Shown one piece after another: positions 57,901-59,038 of a stretch of 64,000 nucleotides of DNA (positions are counted from its first letter, which is position 1; the number at the start of each line of letters is the position of its first letter). A model generated the notes under the pieces. The model searched no databases, was not told the origin of the DNA, and worked only from the letters and a program-made list of their open reading frames with translations. The DNA comes from Axinella damicornis (Eukaryota > Porifera > Demospongiae > Axinellida > Axinellidae), in assembly GCA_963931865.1 (NCBI GenBank), contig OZ007513.1, positions 7,734,157 through 7,798,156 of the forward strand, in the 5' to 3' direction. The position numbers and the translations under genes are program-made.

Positions 57901-58503
57901 TCCCTTCCTCTCTTCCTCCCTCCCTCCCTCTCTCCCTCCCTCCCTCCCTCCTTCCCTCCCTCCCTCCCTCCCTCCCTCCCTGCTAGCCTTTTTTCAGTAG
58001 GTTCAAATTGGCGCTCCTTTCATCTACATGTAGTGATCCACCACACAAGTAAATACTTGTAAGTGAACCTTGGCGAGTGCAATTAGCCTCGTTCCCAGGC
58101 CTCCACTCTCAGCTTTTGTCGCTTGCAGGCATGGAGGCCTGGGAAAAAGGCTAAGTACGATTGTGATCGACAGCTATGTAGAAGAACATCATGTCTATGA
58201 GGTCACGGCTCCATACGCTGTACTGGTAGGTGGATGCTCTCTGAACAAAGGATTATGGATAAGACCATCCTGAGACTGGCTCAGCAACAGGCCAATAAAC
58301 CAGCAAATGAAAAGCTTGGAGCATAGCTACACTGCACATAGGATATCTATCCGCCTACTGAGATTTCAGCTCACCGGTGAGTGCTTCGGGGGGATCAGGT
58401 GTTCATGTTCCTTCGCGGTAGAAGGGACGGATATCTCTTCCCAATCGAAACCACCGCTGTCTCTAGCAGCCAACAAGTCCTTGCTCTCGTCACTGGAGCT
58501 CAT
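4704..58503 (-). CDS. TBC1D2B: TBC1D2/TBC1D2B-type Rab GTPase-activating protein, complete, 30 coding exons
   Basis: The thirty exons listed separately join with consistent phases into 897 codons plus stop; human TBC1D2 and TBC1D2B are of similar length. Order: acidic N-terminus (1-43); PH domain (about 44-135, from LCGYLNKL through FWLEALQ); a linker with PWKVSTSIRQR (about 160-255); coiled coil (about 275-480); and TBC domain (about 589-835). Both catalytic fingers are visible: the arginine in IELDLLR (residue 649) and the glutamine in GYCQG (residue 686), so an active dual-finger GAP is expected. The C-terminus ends in an acidic tail before TAG. Family knowledge: TBC1D2/Armus acts on Rab7 and nematode TBC-2 on RAB-5, so endosome maturation is the likely role; the Rab target here is inference. 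The start was chosen because an in-frame TGA lies 15 nt upstream of the ATG. The name cannot distinguish the vertebrate paralogues TBC1D2 and TBC1D2B, which probably share this one ancestor. Confidence 0.93.
4979..5385. mobile_element. Element F, copy 1 (double hairpin)
   Basis: Shares GTGCGTGGG, GCTGAGAATCAGAGAGTTG and the second hairpin (GGAGGTTAT...ATAACCTCC) with 38972-39305. This copy carries an extra ~115 bp (about 5100-5213) bounded by CAGTGTTCTC and GAGAACACTG, so one small MITE sits inside another. Confidence 0.7.
5537..5598. mobile_element. Short MITE, TAGCCTCG family
   Basis: CCAGGCCCTCTCCCAC...GGGCCTAGGAACGAGGCTA. Similar short members are at about 2113-2151, 23294-23313, 30989-31053, 36231-36274, 39588-39658, 51721-51770, 51778-51836 and 58085-58154. 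Confidence 0.7.
6025..6102 (-). CDS. TBC1D2B: TBC1D2-like exon 29
   Basis: Residues 837-862, IGFYDINPFPMRNIIKHR, matching the family's ISFGDLNPFPLRQIRNRR. Acceptor TTATAG, donor GTGAGA. Confidence 0.95.
6739..6854. mobile_element. Hairpin MITE
   Basis: Arms TATTGCACTCGAGCAGGTCT and AGACCTGCTTGAGTGCAATA flank a gene-free interior of about 75 bp. Confidence 0.65.
7076..7564. mobile_element. TA-flanked MITE with GGCGCTCTAATTATGCATC ends
   Basis: Perfect inverted ends inside TA duplications. The interior holds a fragment of a dispersed repeat (family D, reading VVFVPGCQTVAA), also found near 33500 and 46750. Confidence 0.75.
7609..7788 (-). CDS. TBC1D2B: TBC1D2-like exon 28 (TBC domain end)
   Basis: Residues 777-836. 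MLRIWDTFLYEGSKVLFRFA is the RIWDxFLYEG motif C of TBC domains. Acceptor TTGCAG, donor GTTAGT, phase 0. Confidence 0.96.
7953..8019 (-). CDS. TBC1D2B: TBC1D2-like exon 27
   Basis: Residues 754-776, FSLITFNWFHTIYVDNLPIE, matching the LITFNWFLVVFVD helix. Acceptor CTCCAG, donor GTAAGT. Confidence 0.95.
8317..8381 (-). CDS. TBC1D2B: TBC1D2-like exon 26
   Basis: Residues 733-754, RVLRDLLKEKCSKLTSHLG, the VFRDLMSEKLPRL helix of the TBC domain. Acceptor TTGCAG, donor GTACGT. Confidence 0.93.
8758..9192. mobile_element. TTAA-flanked foldback element (piggyBac-like MITE)
   Basis: TTAA at 8758-8761 and 9189-9192 surround arms starting GGTTACGGGATACTCGTGCG. Arms of nearly 200 bp match in reverse. TTAA targets are the hallmark of piggyBac elements. 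No transposase. Confidence 0.75.
9193..9760. other. Intron stretch without recognisable content
   Basis: Includes a small palindrome near 9325-9355 (CCAGATTCC/GGAATCTGG). The ORF at 9469-9894 on the plus strand is open across exon 25 but shows no protein-like pattern. Confidence 0.5.
9761..9964 (-). CDS. TBC1D2B: TBC1D2-like exon 25 (glutamine finger)
   Basis: Residues 665-732. WYDPLVGYCQGLNRLAAIAL carries YxQG with catalytic glutamine 686, then EEEDAFWCLV and DYYSRTLLGSQTDQ. The donor is GCATGT, a non-canonical GC donor; no in-phase GT alternative exists nearby. Confidence 0.95.
10001..10032. repeat. GT microsatellite
   Basis: About a dozen TG units with one TGCG interruption, in intron 24. 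The rest of 9965-11090 shows nothing recognisable. Confidence 0.9.
11091..11186 (-). CDS. TBC1D2B: TBC1D2-like exon 24 (arginine finger)
   Basis: Residues 633-664. QIELDLLRTLPTNKYY carries the IxxDxxR motif with the catalytic arginine at 649. Acceptor CTGCAG, donor GTATGG. Confidence 0.95.
11711..11746 (-). CDS. TBC1D2B: TBC1D2-like exon 23 (36-nt micro-exon)
   Basis: Residues 621-632, VPGQYKAILEQH, matching the family's EPGHFQTLLQ segment. Twelve whole codons between TTCTAG and GTAAGC. Confidence 0.85.
12346..12441 (-). CDS. TBC1D2B: TBC1D2-like exon 22 (TBC domain start)
   Basis: Residues 589-620. LIRDGIPYSHRSMVWKW is TBC motif 1 (RxGIPxxxRxxVW). Acceptor TTACAG, donor GTAAGA. Confidence 0.95.
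12494..13043. mobile_element. Foldback element, TAGCCTCG family
   Basis: Outer ends TAGCCTCAATCCCAGGCCTC and GAGGCCTGGGAATGAGGCTA; arms of about 85 bp also share GGCCTGGACGGAT/ATCCGTCCAGGCC. In intron 21. Confidence 0.75.
13269..13349 (-). CDS. TBC1D2B: TBC1D2-like exon 21
   Basis: Residues 562-588. ARWDNFISQ corresponds to the VKWENYFAS motif immediately before the TBC domain. Acceptor ATTCAG, donor GTGAGC, phase 0 on both sides. Confidence 0.88.
14566..14593. repeat. GACT tetranucleotide microsatellite
   Basis: Six or more GACT units beside short CAGACGA repeats. The surrounding 13350-15150 otherwise shows no gene; a GC-rich palindrome (CGCGCATGCGCG) follows at about 14620. Confidence 0.85.
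15151..15262 (-). CDS. TBC1D2B: TBC1D2-like exon 20
   Basis: Residues 524-561, SFDEYGFSQTYTAIDISRES, matching the EYDIYGFRTV motif ahead of the TBC domain. Acceptor ACCCAG, donor GTGAGT. A 27-bp minisatellite starts about 75 bp upstream in the intron. Confidence 0.9.
15337..15521. repeat. 27-bp minisatellite, seven copies
   Basis: Unit CTCTACACAGGGACTGTACT + GGCTCTG, near-identical, in intron 19 just upstream of exon 20. Open in two frames because the unit is a multiple of three; not a gene. Confidence 0.9.
15522..15570 (+). repeat. tRNA-like fragment, probably SINE head
   Basis: GGCTACAGTGGTAAGAGC resembles a tRNA A box, followed by ATCCGACTAGCGGCTGGAAG (an anticodon-arm-like run). The T-arm GGTTCGATTCC is missing; sequence diverges after GGTCACAG. 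Not a functional tRNA. Confidence 0.4.
16145..16232 (-). CDS. TBC1D2B: TBC1D2-like exon 19
   Basis: Residues 495-524, PELVSQMIEEAVNVEE, corresponding to the REVIAQLLEDAL helix. Acceptor CTGTAG, donor GTAAGC. Confidence 0.88.
16631..16716 (-). CDS. TBC1D2B: TBC1D2-like exon 18
   Basis: Residues 466-495. KHNELEAQYCRIQSKFMILL matches the family's LEAKLCQIESKYLILLQE helix. Acceptor ACTCAG, donor GTACGT. Confidence 0.92.
17007..17632 (+). mobile_element. Element A, copy 1, with a triplicated left end
   Basis: The left-terminal ~53 bp (CACTCCTGGTAGGGGAA...) is repeated three times in tandem at about 17020-17165, then the body (GAATGGCCTGCAAAGATTCC) follows to the right end CTACCAGGAGTGCGGTTGCC + CCTCG. 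CACTCCTGGTAG / CTACCAGGAGTG are inverted. Confidence 0.75.
17636..18114 (+). mobile_element. Element A, copy 2, directly adjacent to copy 1
   Basis: Same body and right end as copy 1 but without the left-end tandem. Head-to-tail arrangement. Short ORFs across it are shared among copies but contain stops. Confidence 0.7.
18120..18715. repeat. Minisatellite, degenerate ~60-115-bp units
   Basis: Recurring blocks CTCAACCATACATCAAACCC, AACATCCTGTGGTG and CACTACAGACAGTTCACTGA in varying spacing. Intron 17. Confidence 0.8.
18902..19025. repeat. ~58-bp direct duplication
   Basis: AGAGTTGATGTGGGACT...TTCCTTCCTGCTTGTCTACT occurs twice. Nothing else recognised in 18720-20000. Confidence 0.7.
20019..20097 (-). 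repeat. Diverged duplicated segment (partner at 24556-24640, opposite strand)
   Basis: Both contain GTTGCCGATGCACAGGA-like sequence with CTCCCAGAAGGTAA at the end, like an exon plus donor. Here it would read KAHRLLSKAIADAQELPEG. The partner is on the plus strand. Function and family unknown; possibly part of a repeat. Confidence 0.4.
20209..20953 (+). mobile_element. Element C, copy 2 (inverted relative to copy 1)
   Basis: Near-identical reverse complement of 3846-4602. A one-base indel after RTQA changes the ORF's C-terminus relative to copy 1. Located in intron 17 of the TBC1D2-like gene. Confidence 0.8.
20981..21369. mobile_element. MITE, TA + CCGTAGAGTACCTATTAAGC ends, copy 1
   Basis: Inverted ends within TA duplications; G-rich GGGGGGG(A/T)GGG and CACCCC blocks inside. 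A second copy in opposite orientation is at 37995-38395. Confidence 0.8.
21370..22328. other. Intron stretch, no clear content
   Basis: Region 21430-21560 has an exon-like open segment on the minus strand but it is not needed by, and does not phase with, the TBC1D2-like exons. Confidence 0.4.
22329..22435 (-). CDS. TBC1D2B: TBC1D2-like exon 17 (coiled coil end)
   Basis: Residues 431-466. EAVEAYKRQNQFLSTEVLEV closely matches the conserved YKxQNKFLNxEI motif of the family. Acceptor CCACAG, donor GTAAGT. Confidence 0.92.
22991..23019. repeat. 29-bp G homopolymer
   Basis: Uninterrupted G run in an intron. Other runs: G 34948-34970, C 36553-36586, G 45881-45913, C 53187-53208, C 60174-60193. Confidence 0.9.
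23192..23255 (-). CDS. TBC1D2B: TBC1D2-like exon 16
   Basis: Residues 409-430, proline/threonine-rich then LEMELEKMK. An alternative acceptor 9 nt further in would also keep the frame. Donor GTGTGT. Confidence 0.8.
23643..24270. mobile_element. Foldback element with TAGCCTCGAACC ends
   Basis: About 70-bp arms: TAGCCTCGAACCAGG, GGAGGAGGGGGAAAAGAG and TTTGCGCATGCGCT recur inverted at the right end. The interior ORFs on either strand are unrecognised. Intron 15. Confidence 0.75.
24352..24389 (-). CDS. TBC1D2B: TBC1D2-like exon 15 (micro-exon)
   Basis: Residues 397-409, LFQLENNGQILT. Thirty-eight nucleotides between TTTTCAG and GTAAGT; it restores phase between exons 14 and 16. Confidence 0.8.
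24835..25152. repeat. ~27-bp minisatellite, about a dozen copies
   Basis: Unit GGGAGCAGCAGCTGAAGCGG + ACGCAATC with drift. Overlapping leucine/serine-rich ORFs on the minus strand are a by-product of the unit length. Confidence 0.85.
25563..25662 (-). CDS. TBC1D2B: TBC1D2-like exon 14 (coiled coil)
   Basis: Residues 363-396, with KDEVVVQLTNK aligning to the conserved AKDEVI(I/V)xLT segment of TBC1D2B. Acceptor CCCCAG, donor GTGAGT. Confidence 0.9.
25737..26212. mobile_element. pogo/Tigger-like MITE
   Basis: TA duplications enclose CAGTGGAACCTGTC...GGCAGGTTTCACTG, the CAGT(G/A)GAACCT signature of pogo-group elements. The interior keeps GCGGTCACCTG...CAGGTGACTGC subterminal repeats. Related end fragments are near 30410-30480, 31528-31590 and 32507-32570. 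Lies 75 bp upstream of exon 14. Confidence 0.7.
26265..26580. repeat. Degenerate tandem array of CCTAATACCCAATACGCAATA type
   Basis: Short AT/C-rich words (CCTAATAC, CCCAATAC, GCAATACC) repeat irregularly. Confidence 0.7.
26592..26739. mobile_element. Palindromic MITE with GA-flanked GAA apex
   Basis: Outer arms TTAGACCATG / CATGGTCTAA; inner arms ATTCATTAATCCC / GGGATTAATGAAT; apex GAG-GGC-GAA-GCC-GGA. Confidence 0.7.
27600..29027 (-). pseudogene. Crypton-type tyrosine recombinase (DUF3504-like), one internal stop
   Basis: Intronless 476-codon frame from ATG at 29025-29027, interrupted only by TGA at 28335-28337 (codon 231). The N-terminal half has a helical core-binding region and the box containing LRGGDEHRSL with the first catalytic arginine. 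After the stop, in the same frame, come QGGIKQRKVQFKDLKIYA, CIVDVYNHYFGFVPKTGPFY, then TNHSGKVTCATELF, TGHRS and AVRAYKRP with the candidate nucleophile tyrosine. This is the architecture of Cryptons and of the related domain in ZMYM2/QRICH1/KCTD1-type proteins. The usual HxxR is HSGK here, so activity is uncertain even without the stop. The C-terminal ~70 residues are a proline-rich repeat of PPP...LLECWKPPP. It sits in intron 13 of the TBC1D2-like gene, same strand. A CGA-to-TGA CpG change could explain the stop (inference). Confidence 0.85.
29288..29456. mobile_element. Palindromic MITE with GA-flanked GCA apex
   Basis: Arms GGAACTAACCGACTTAAGCG / CGCTTAAGTCGGTTAGTTCC plus flanking GTGCTAATTG. 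On the minus strand the apex is GA-GGGC-GCA-GCCC-GA. It lies 260 bp upstream of the Crypton start. Confidence 0.75.
29475..30480 (-). repeat. Repeat E, copy 1 (interrupted by the foldback element)
   Basis: Sequence outside 29532-30101 matches the reverse complement of 31549-31945, e.g. AACCATATGGCAGTTGC, TAGGCCTAGAAGAATCC, CACTTGTGGGTTTTGTGG. Confidence 0.75.
29532..30101. mobile_element. Foldback element with 5-bp target duplication AACCA
   Basis: Ends TCAGGAGCGCATAATGAGG / CTTCATTATGTGCTCCTGA, AACCA on both sides. Arms also share CACGGTAGTCCC and its complement. The uninterrupted target is seen at 31866-31940. The interior minus-strand ORF from about 29911 (MVARQGNDILVVTDLDKVLY) is unrecognised. 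Confidence 0.75.
30538..30751 (-). pseudogene. Ty3/gypsy integrase zinc-binding fragment
   Basis: About 70 codons open on the minus strand: RTRNKAKKFTIQDGILNYK, then QWITEPEQQLKIIRAC and GGHFGRDKTREKIASR. This is the HHCC zinc-binding lead-in to a retroviral-type integrase (consensus CHxxxxGGHfGrdKT). The first histidine is arginine here (RACRAD), and homology stops straight after IASR, where the catalytic core should begin. No reverse transcriptase or LTR is visible nearby, so it is a dead 5' truncated and 3' truncated fragment. It lies between two inverted copies of another repeat (29475-30480 and 31549-31945). Confidence 0.75.
31329..31526. mobile_element. Palindromic MITE with GA-flanked GAA apex
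   Basis: Arms CACTAAGCAGTTTAGATACC and GGTATCTAAATATTACTTAG, inner AGTGCATTACGGG repeats. Minus-strand apex GCAC-GA-GCC-GAA-GGC-GA-GTGC. Confidence 0.75.
31549..31945 (+). repeat. Repeat E, copy 2 (uninterrupted)
   Basis: Inverted relative to copy 1, giving a 2.4-kb inverted structure that encloses the gypsy fragment. Confidence 0.75.
32881..33467. mobile_element. TA-duplicating transposon, CCGTATAGCGGGTTATTTTC ends
   Basis: Perfect inverted ends inside TA; TTTTCGTGG repeats subterminal. It interrupts repeat D; an uninterrupted D copy at about 46600-46830 shows the target TA at 46707-46708. The internal plus-strand ORF of about 80 codons is unrecognised. Confidence 0.85.
33546..34113. mobile_element. 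Foldback element with GCCGCC-GAA-GGCGGC apex near its left end
   Basis: AAGGGCGCATCGAGCC and CATGCCCTCTCGCCGCC occur inverted at both ends, as does AGTAACACTCAGCA / TGCTGAGTGTTACT. Confidence 0.6.
34286..34344 (-). CDS. TBC1D2B: TBC1D2-like exon 13 (coiled coil)
   Basis: Residues 344-363, LQRLLEDAIGEKDRVITEL. The following intron 13 is 8.6 kb and carries the Crypton and gypsy remnants. Confidence 0.85.
34519..34597 (-). CDS. TBC1D2B: TBC1D2-like exon 12 (coiled coil)
   Basis: Residues 317-343, including KKVDVLLQREQTIDQ. Acceptor ATGCAG, donor GTTAGT, ends in phase 0. Confidence 0.82.
34896..34990. mobile_element. Short MITE, TAGCCTCG family, containing a G run
   Basis: TAGCCTCGTTCCCAGG at the left, CCTGGGAGCGAGGCT at the right, 23 Gs between. 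Confidence 0.7.
35014..35091 (-). CDS. TBC1D2B: TBC1D2-like exon 11 (coiled coil)
   Basis: Residues 291-317, EVKDRDEINEFLRNEIRM, strongly helical and charged. Acceptor GGCCAG, donor GTACAG. Confidence 0.82.
35334..35992. mobile_element. TTAA-type MITE, GGTTCCGGGATACCC ends
   Basis: Left TTAA intact, right site TCAA. Ends match the first bases of the 8758-9192 element (GGTTACGGGATAC); interior different. Shared inner arms GTGGGCG(G/T)GACTTCCT. Confidence 0.7.
36750..36799 (-). CDS. TBC1D2B: TBC1D2-like exon 10 (coiled coil start)
   Basis: Residues 275-291, MQGNVARLEYELTMKE, amphipathic. Acceptor CACGTAG, donor GTAATT. Confidence 0.78.
36873..37985. mobile_element. Element B, copy 1, with a ~280-bp hairpin head
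   Basis: 36873-37154 folds back on itself with stems of ~120 bp around a short AT-rich loop. The remaining ~830 bp carries AATGGCTGAAGAATCAGACC and a GAA-rich run near 37738-37770. Copy 2 is at 47746-48798, same orientation. A diverged relative of the tail lies at 43750-43870. No transposase seen. Confidence 0.85.
37995..38395. mobile_element. MITE, TA + CCGTAGTGTACGTATCAAG ends, copy 2
   Basis: Inverted copy of the 20981-21369 family, starting ten bases after the end of element B. Confidence 0.8.
38802..38862 (-). CDS. TBC1D2B: TBC1D2-like exon 9
   Basis: Residues 254-274, DLLRKYLSPSDAAPCPTCTE. Acceptor TTGCAAG is less typical and the donor is GTGGGT; the phase fits. Confidence 0.72.
38972..39305. 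mobile_element. Element F, copy 2
   Basis: Uninterrupted relative of 4979-5385, with two hairpins in series. Its right end lies about 10 bp from the splice donor of exon 8. Confidence 0.7.
39314..39371 (-). CDS. TBC1D2B: TBC1D2-like exon 8 (linker)
   Basis: Residues 235-254, YHPVNSKTPNRG... A second open frame exists, but only this one joins both neighbours in phase. Its GTGAGT donor lies about 10 bp from the end of a repeat at 38972-39305. Confidence 0.72.
39775..39815 (-). CDS. TBC1D2B: TBC1D2-like exon 7 (micro-exon, linker)
   Basis: Residues 221-235, EPSDGVPSDQEGS. Only 41 nt; supported by acceptor CTGCAG, donor GTGAGC and exact phase agreement on both sides. Confidence 0.75.
40109..40613 (+). 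mobile_element. Element A, copy 3
   Basis: Complete from CACTCCTGGTAGGGG to CTACCAGGAGTGCGGTTGCC + CCTCG. The 157-codon minus-strand ORF overlapping it is not recognised as a protein. Confidence 0.75.
40745..40872. mobile_element. Near-perfect hairpin with GA-flanked GAA apex
   Basis: Arms ACCATAGTACCAAGCTATAC / GTATAGCTTGGTACTATGGT; apex GA-GTGC-GAA-GCAC-GA. Confidence 0.8.
41458..42016. mobile_element. TA-duplicating MITE, CCGTATAGCGCTTAAATTTC ends
   Basis: Inverted ends within TA; AAATTTAGACC... subterminal repeats. Related in its first bases to the 32881-33467 element. An unrecognised minus-strand ORF of about 115 codons fills the middle. Confidence 0.8.
42159..42342 (-). CDS. TBC1D2B: TBC1D2-like exon 6 (linker)
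   Basis: Residues 160-221, a longer basic linker with KPWKVSTSIRQRISSMSQKF. The motif recalls the region between the PH and coiled coil in TBC1D2 proteins. Acceptor GTGTAG, donor GTTTGT. Confidence 0.85.
42385..43450. mobile_element. Foldback element, TAGCCTCG family, 1.07 kb
   Basis: Arms of ~150 bp: TAGCCTCGTTCCCAGGCCGT, GGCAGAAGGCCTGGTACCAC and AAATGACGTAGGAGTGG recur inverted. Interior AT-rich with repeated TAATTACA-type words. Confidence 0.8.
44032..44438. mobile_element. hAT MITE with perfect 8-bp duplication
   Basis: TAGGGCTGAGCGATT...AATCGCTCAGCCCTA flanked by ATTACAAT on both sides. Interior has ATAATCACGATTATCGATTA repeats. Intron 5, within 60 bp of exon 5. Confidence 0.9.
44496..44568 (-). 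CDS. TBC1D2B: TBC1D2-like exon 5 (linker)
   Basis: Residues 136-160, serine/acidic linker HTHQGLVGLSDSS. Acceptor CTGTAG after a T-run, donor GTATGA; its phase fits both neighbours. Confidence 0.8.
45042..45300 (+). mobile_element. LTR-retrotransposon 5' remnant: primer-binding site plus broken gag coiled coil
   Basis: 45042-45059 (TGGTGGCAGCGATGGGAT) is the complement of an animal tRNA-Leu 3' end with one mismatch, including the CCA. It follows ...GATACA plus one base, as expected when an LTR ends in CA. Downstream, a start at 45078 (MAVKRQQEDQLAR) shifts frame near 45115 into a glutamine/glutamate-rich coiled coil (REQQERQEEL, RLEQLIEEQQQRWD) typical of retrotransposon gag. The frame break and absence of pol mark a dead copy. 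The LTR start was not located; it should lie between about 44.6 and 45.0 kb. Confidence 0.55.
45301..47370. other. Intron stretch with degenerate repeats
   Basis: Holds a 33-bp G run (45881-45913) flanked by more G-rich sequence, then a repeat D copy at about 46600-46830. No exon seen. Confidence 0.5.
47371..48934 (-). mobile_element. Element A, copy 4 (split by element B)
   Basis: Begins CGAGGGGCAACCGCACTCCT and ends CCCCTACCAGGAGTG, so inverted relative to copies 1-3. 47746-48798 is the B insertion. Confidence 0.8.
47746..48798. mobile_element. Element B, copy 2, inserted inside element A
   Basis: Near-identical to copy 1. It splits element A copy 4: A sequence resumes with TGATAGCAATCACAACGG at about 48817. 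Confidence 0.85.
49680..49824 (-). CDS. TBC1D2B: TBC1D2-like exon 4 (PH domain C-terminal helix)
   Basis: Residues 87-135. It contains FEVCTPGRMFYLQA and the conserved helix with FFWLEALQ that closes the PH fold. Acceptor CACAG, donor GTATAA, ends in phase 0. Confidence 0.93.
49908..50311. mobile_element. Foldback element, TAGCCTCG family
   Basis: Arms share CACATACGGGAATTTTGCCA and TGTCACCAGGCCCTCTTCCG inverted. A half copy lies at about 36200-36275. Confidence 0.8.
50846..50979. mobile_element. Hairpin MITE, TAGCCTCG family
   Basis: TAGCCTCGTTCCCAGGCCTA...TAGGCCTGGGAACGAGGCTA with inner GGTTTGCGTTGAC / GTCAACGCAAACC. Confidence 0.85.
51895..52575. repeat. 42-bp minisatellite, about 16 copies
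   Basis: Unit CAGTGGAGCTACTGGGAGCC + CTCTCAGCAATAGCTACAGACC, with alternating CAGACC/GGATTG/CACTC variants. Open on both strands in several frames because the unit is 14 codons; no splice or start context supports a gene. Intron 3. Confidence 0.9.
52638..53270. mobile_element. Foldback element, TAGCCTCG family, containing a C run
   Basis: TAGCCTCGTTCCCAGGCTCT and GAGAATGAGAGCCTGGGAAC + GAAG; inner GGTAACA(C)TGG / CAATGTTACC. C-run at 53187-53208. Confidence 0.75.
53640..54058. repeat. Degenerate minisatellite, units of 30-50 bp
   Basis: Repeated GGGGATTCAGCA(A/T)ACCCC + TCAGC + (T/A)GGCATTAA words. Confidence 0.75.
54921..54989 (-). CDS. TBC1D2B: TBC1D2-like exon 3 (PH domain)
   Basis: Residues 64-87, FVFDDQRCCLHYYNTK, matching the FVFD...CxLxYY strands of the TBC1D2 PH domain. 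Acceptor TTTAG, donor GTAAGT. Confidence 0.93.
55092..55985. repeat. 60-bp minisatellite split by a MITE
   Basis: Units ACAAGGCTGTACAAGGGAGG...GGATCAGGCTAGTGCAGCAG, about six before 55446 and one and a half after 55915. Confidence 0.85.
55446..55915. mobile_element. TA-duplicating MITE, GGCTTGCGGAAATTATT ends
   Basis: GGCTTGCGGAAATTA / TAATTTCCGCAAGCC within TA, ACCTATTATTC repeats inside. The minus-strand ORF (67 codons, from about 55860) includes SSLLGRLKFPEPSEIARKR, a pattern I associate with the N-terminal regions of invertebrate transposase-like genes; identity not settled. Confidence 0.8.
55986..57660. other. Intron stretch without recognisable content
   Basis: A small ORF at 57120-57356 (minus) and others show no protein-like pattern. 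57479-57616 is a CCCT/TCCC pyrimidine microsatellite next to exon 2. Confidence 0.5.
57661..57722 (-). CDS. TBC1D2B: TBC1D2-like exon 2 (PH domain, strands 1-2)
   Basis: Residues 44-64, LCGYLNKL...GPIKTWRSRW, the classic opening of a PH domain. Acceptor AACAG, donor GTAAGC; the final tryptophan codon is split across the intron. Confidence 0.93.
57860..57981. repeat. CCCT microsatellite
   Basis: Long run of CCTC/CCCT; a purine (GGGA) counterpart is at 57797-57830, so the pair could fold. Intron 1. Confidence 0.9.
58375..58503 (-). CDS. TBC1D2B: TBC1D2-like exon 1 (start codon)
   Basis: Residues 1-43, beginning MSSSDESKDLL, hydrophilic and acidic. ATG context is GACATGA. An in-frame TGA lies five codons upstream. 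It ends in phase 0 at donor GTGAGC. Confidence 0.85.
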
Positions 58504-58698
58504 GTCCCTCCTATCTCAATCTGGACTCGGGAAATATCCAAAGTTTCGCACAATTGGAGCGTAAAGCGTATTCCGATTCCCTGTGGAGATCGAGATCAGG
58601 CTGCTGTCAAGACTGAGGCCATTCCTGTGCAACGAAATGGGGCGTGGCGCGACGCTCTCTAAGTGCTGGATGCGTAGTGCAGCAAACATATTTATAGC

Positions 58699-59038
58699 TA
58701 GTCTCGGAACCAGACTCCCAGCCCGAAGGGGGAGGGGGAGTCTGGCAGTGTTGCATACATGTACATAGCAATTTGCAGTCCGCGGAATTTCGGTGGCATG
58801 AATCTGATTGGTTGATTGCTATGTAATTGGGTTGTGACGTGTCACAGGTGGCTAAGTGCTGAGACAGTGAATTGATAGTAACTCAATTATTCATCTAGCA
58901 CCTCCTTGAGAGCCTCCGCAACACCTTTAATTGGCACTTAGGAATCCTCACGCAAGCTGTAGCCCATAATGGCTCTCTGTATGCAACTGTGCCAGACTCC
59001 CCCTCCCCCTTTGGGCTGGGAGTCTGGTTCCGAGACTA
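58699..59038. mobile_element. Foldback element with TAGTCTCGGAACCAGACTCC ends
   Basis: ~60-bp arms, TAGTCTCGGAACCAGACTCC / GGAGTCTGGTTCCGAGACTA; related at its ends to the TAGCCTCG family. It lies about 200 bp upstream of the TBC1D2-like start, in probable promoter territory. Confidence 0.8.
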
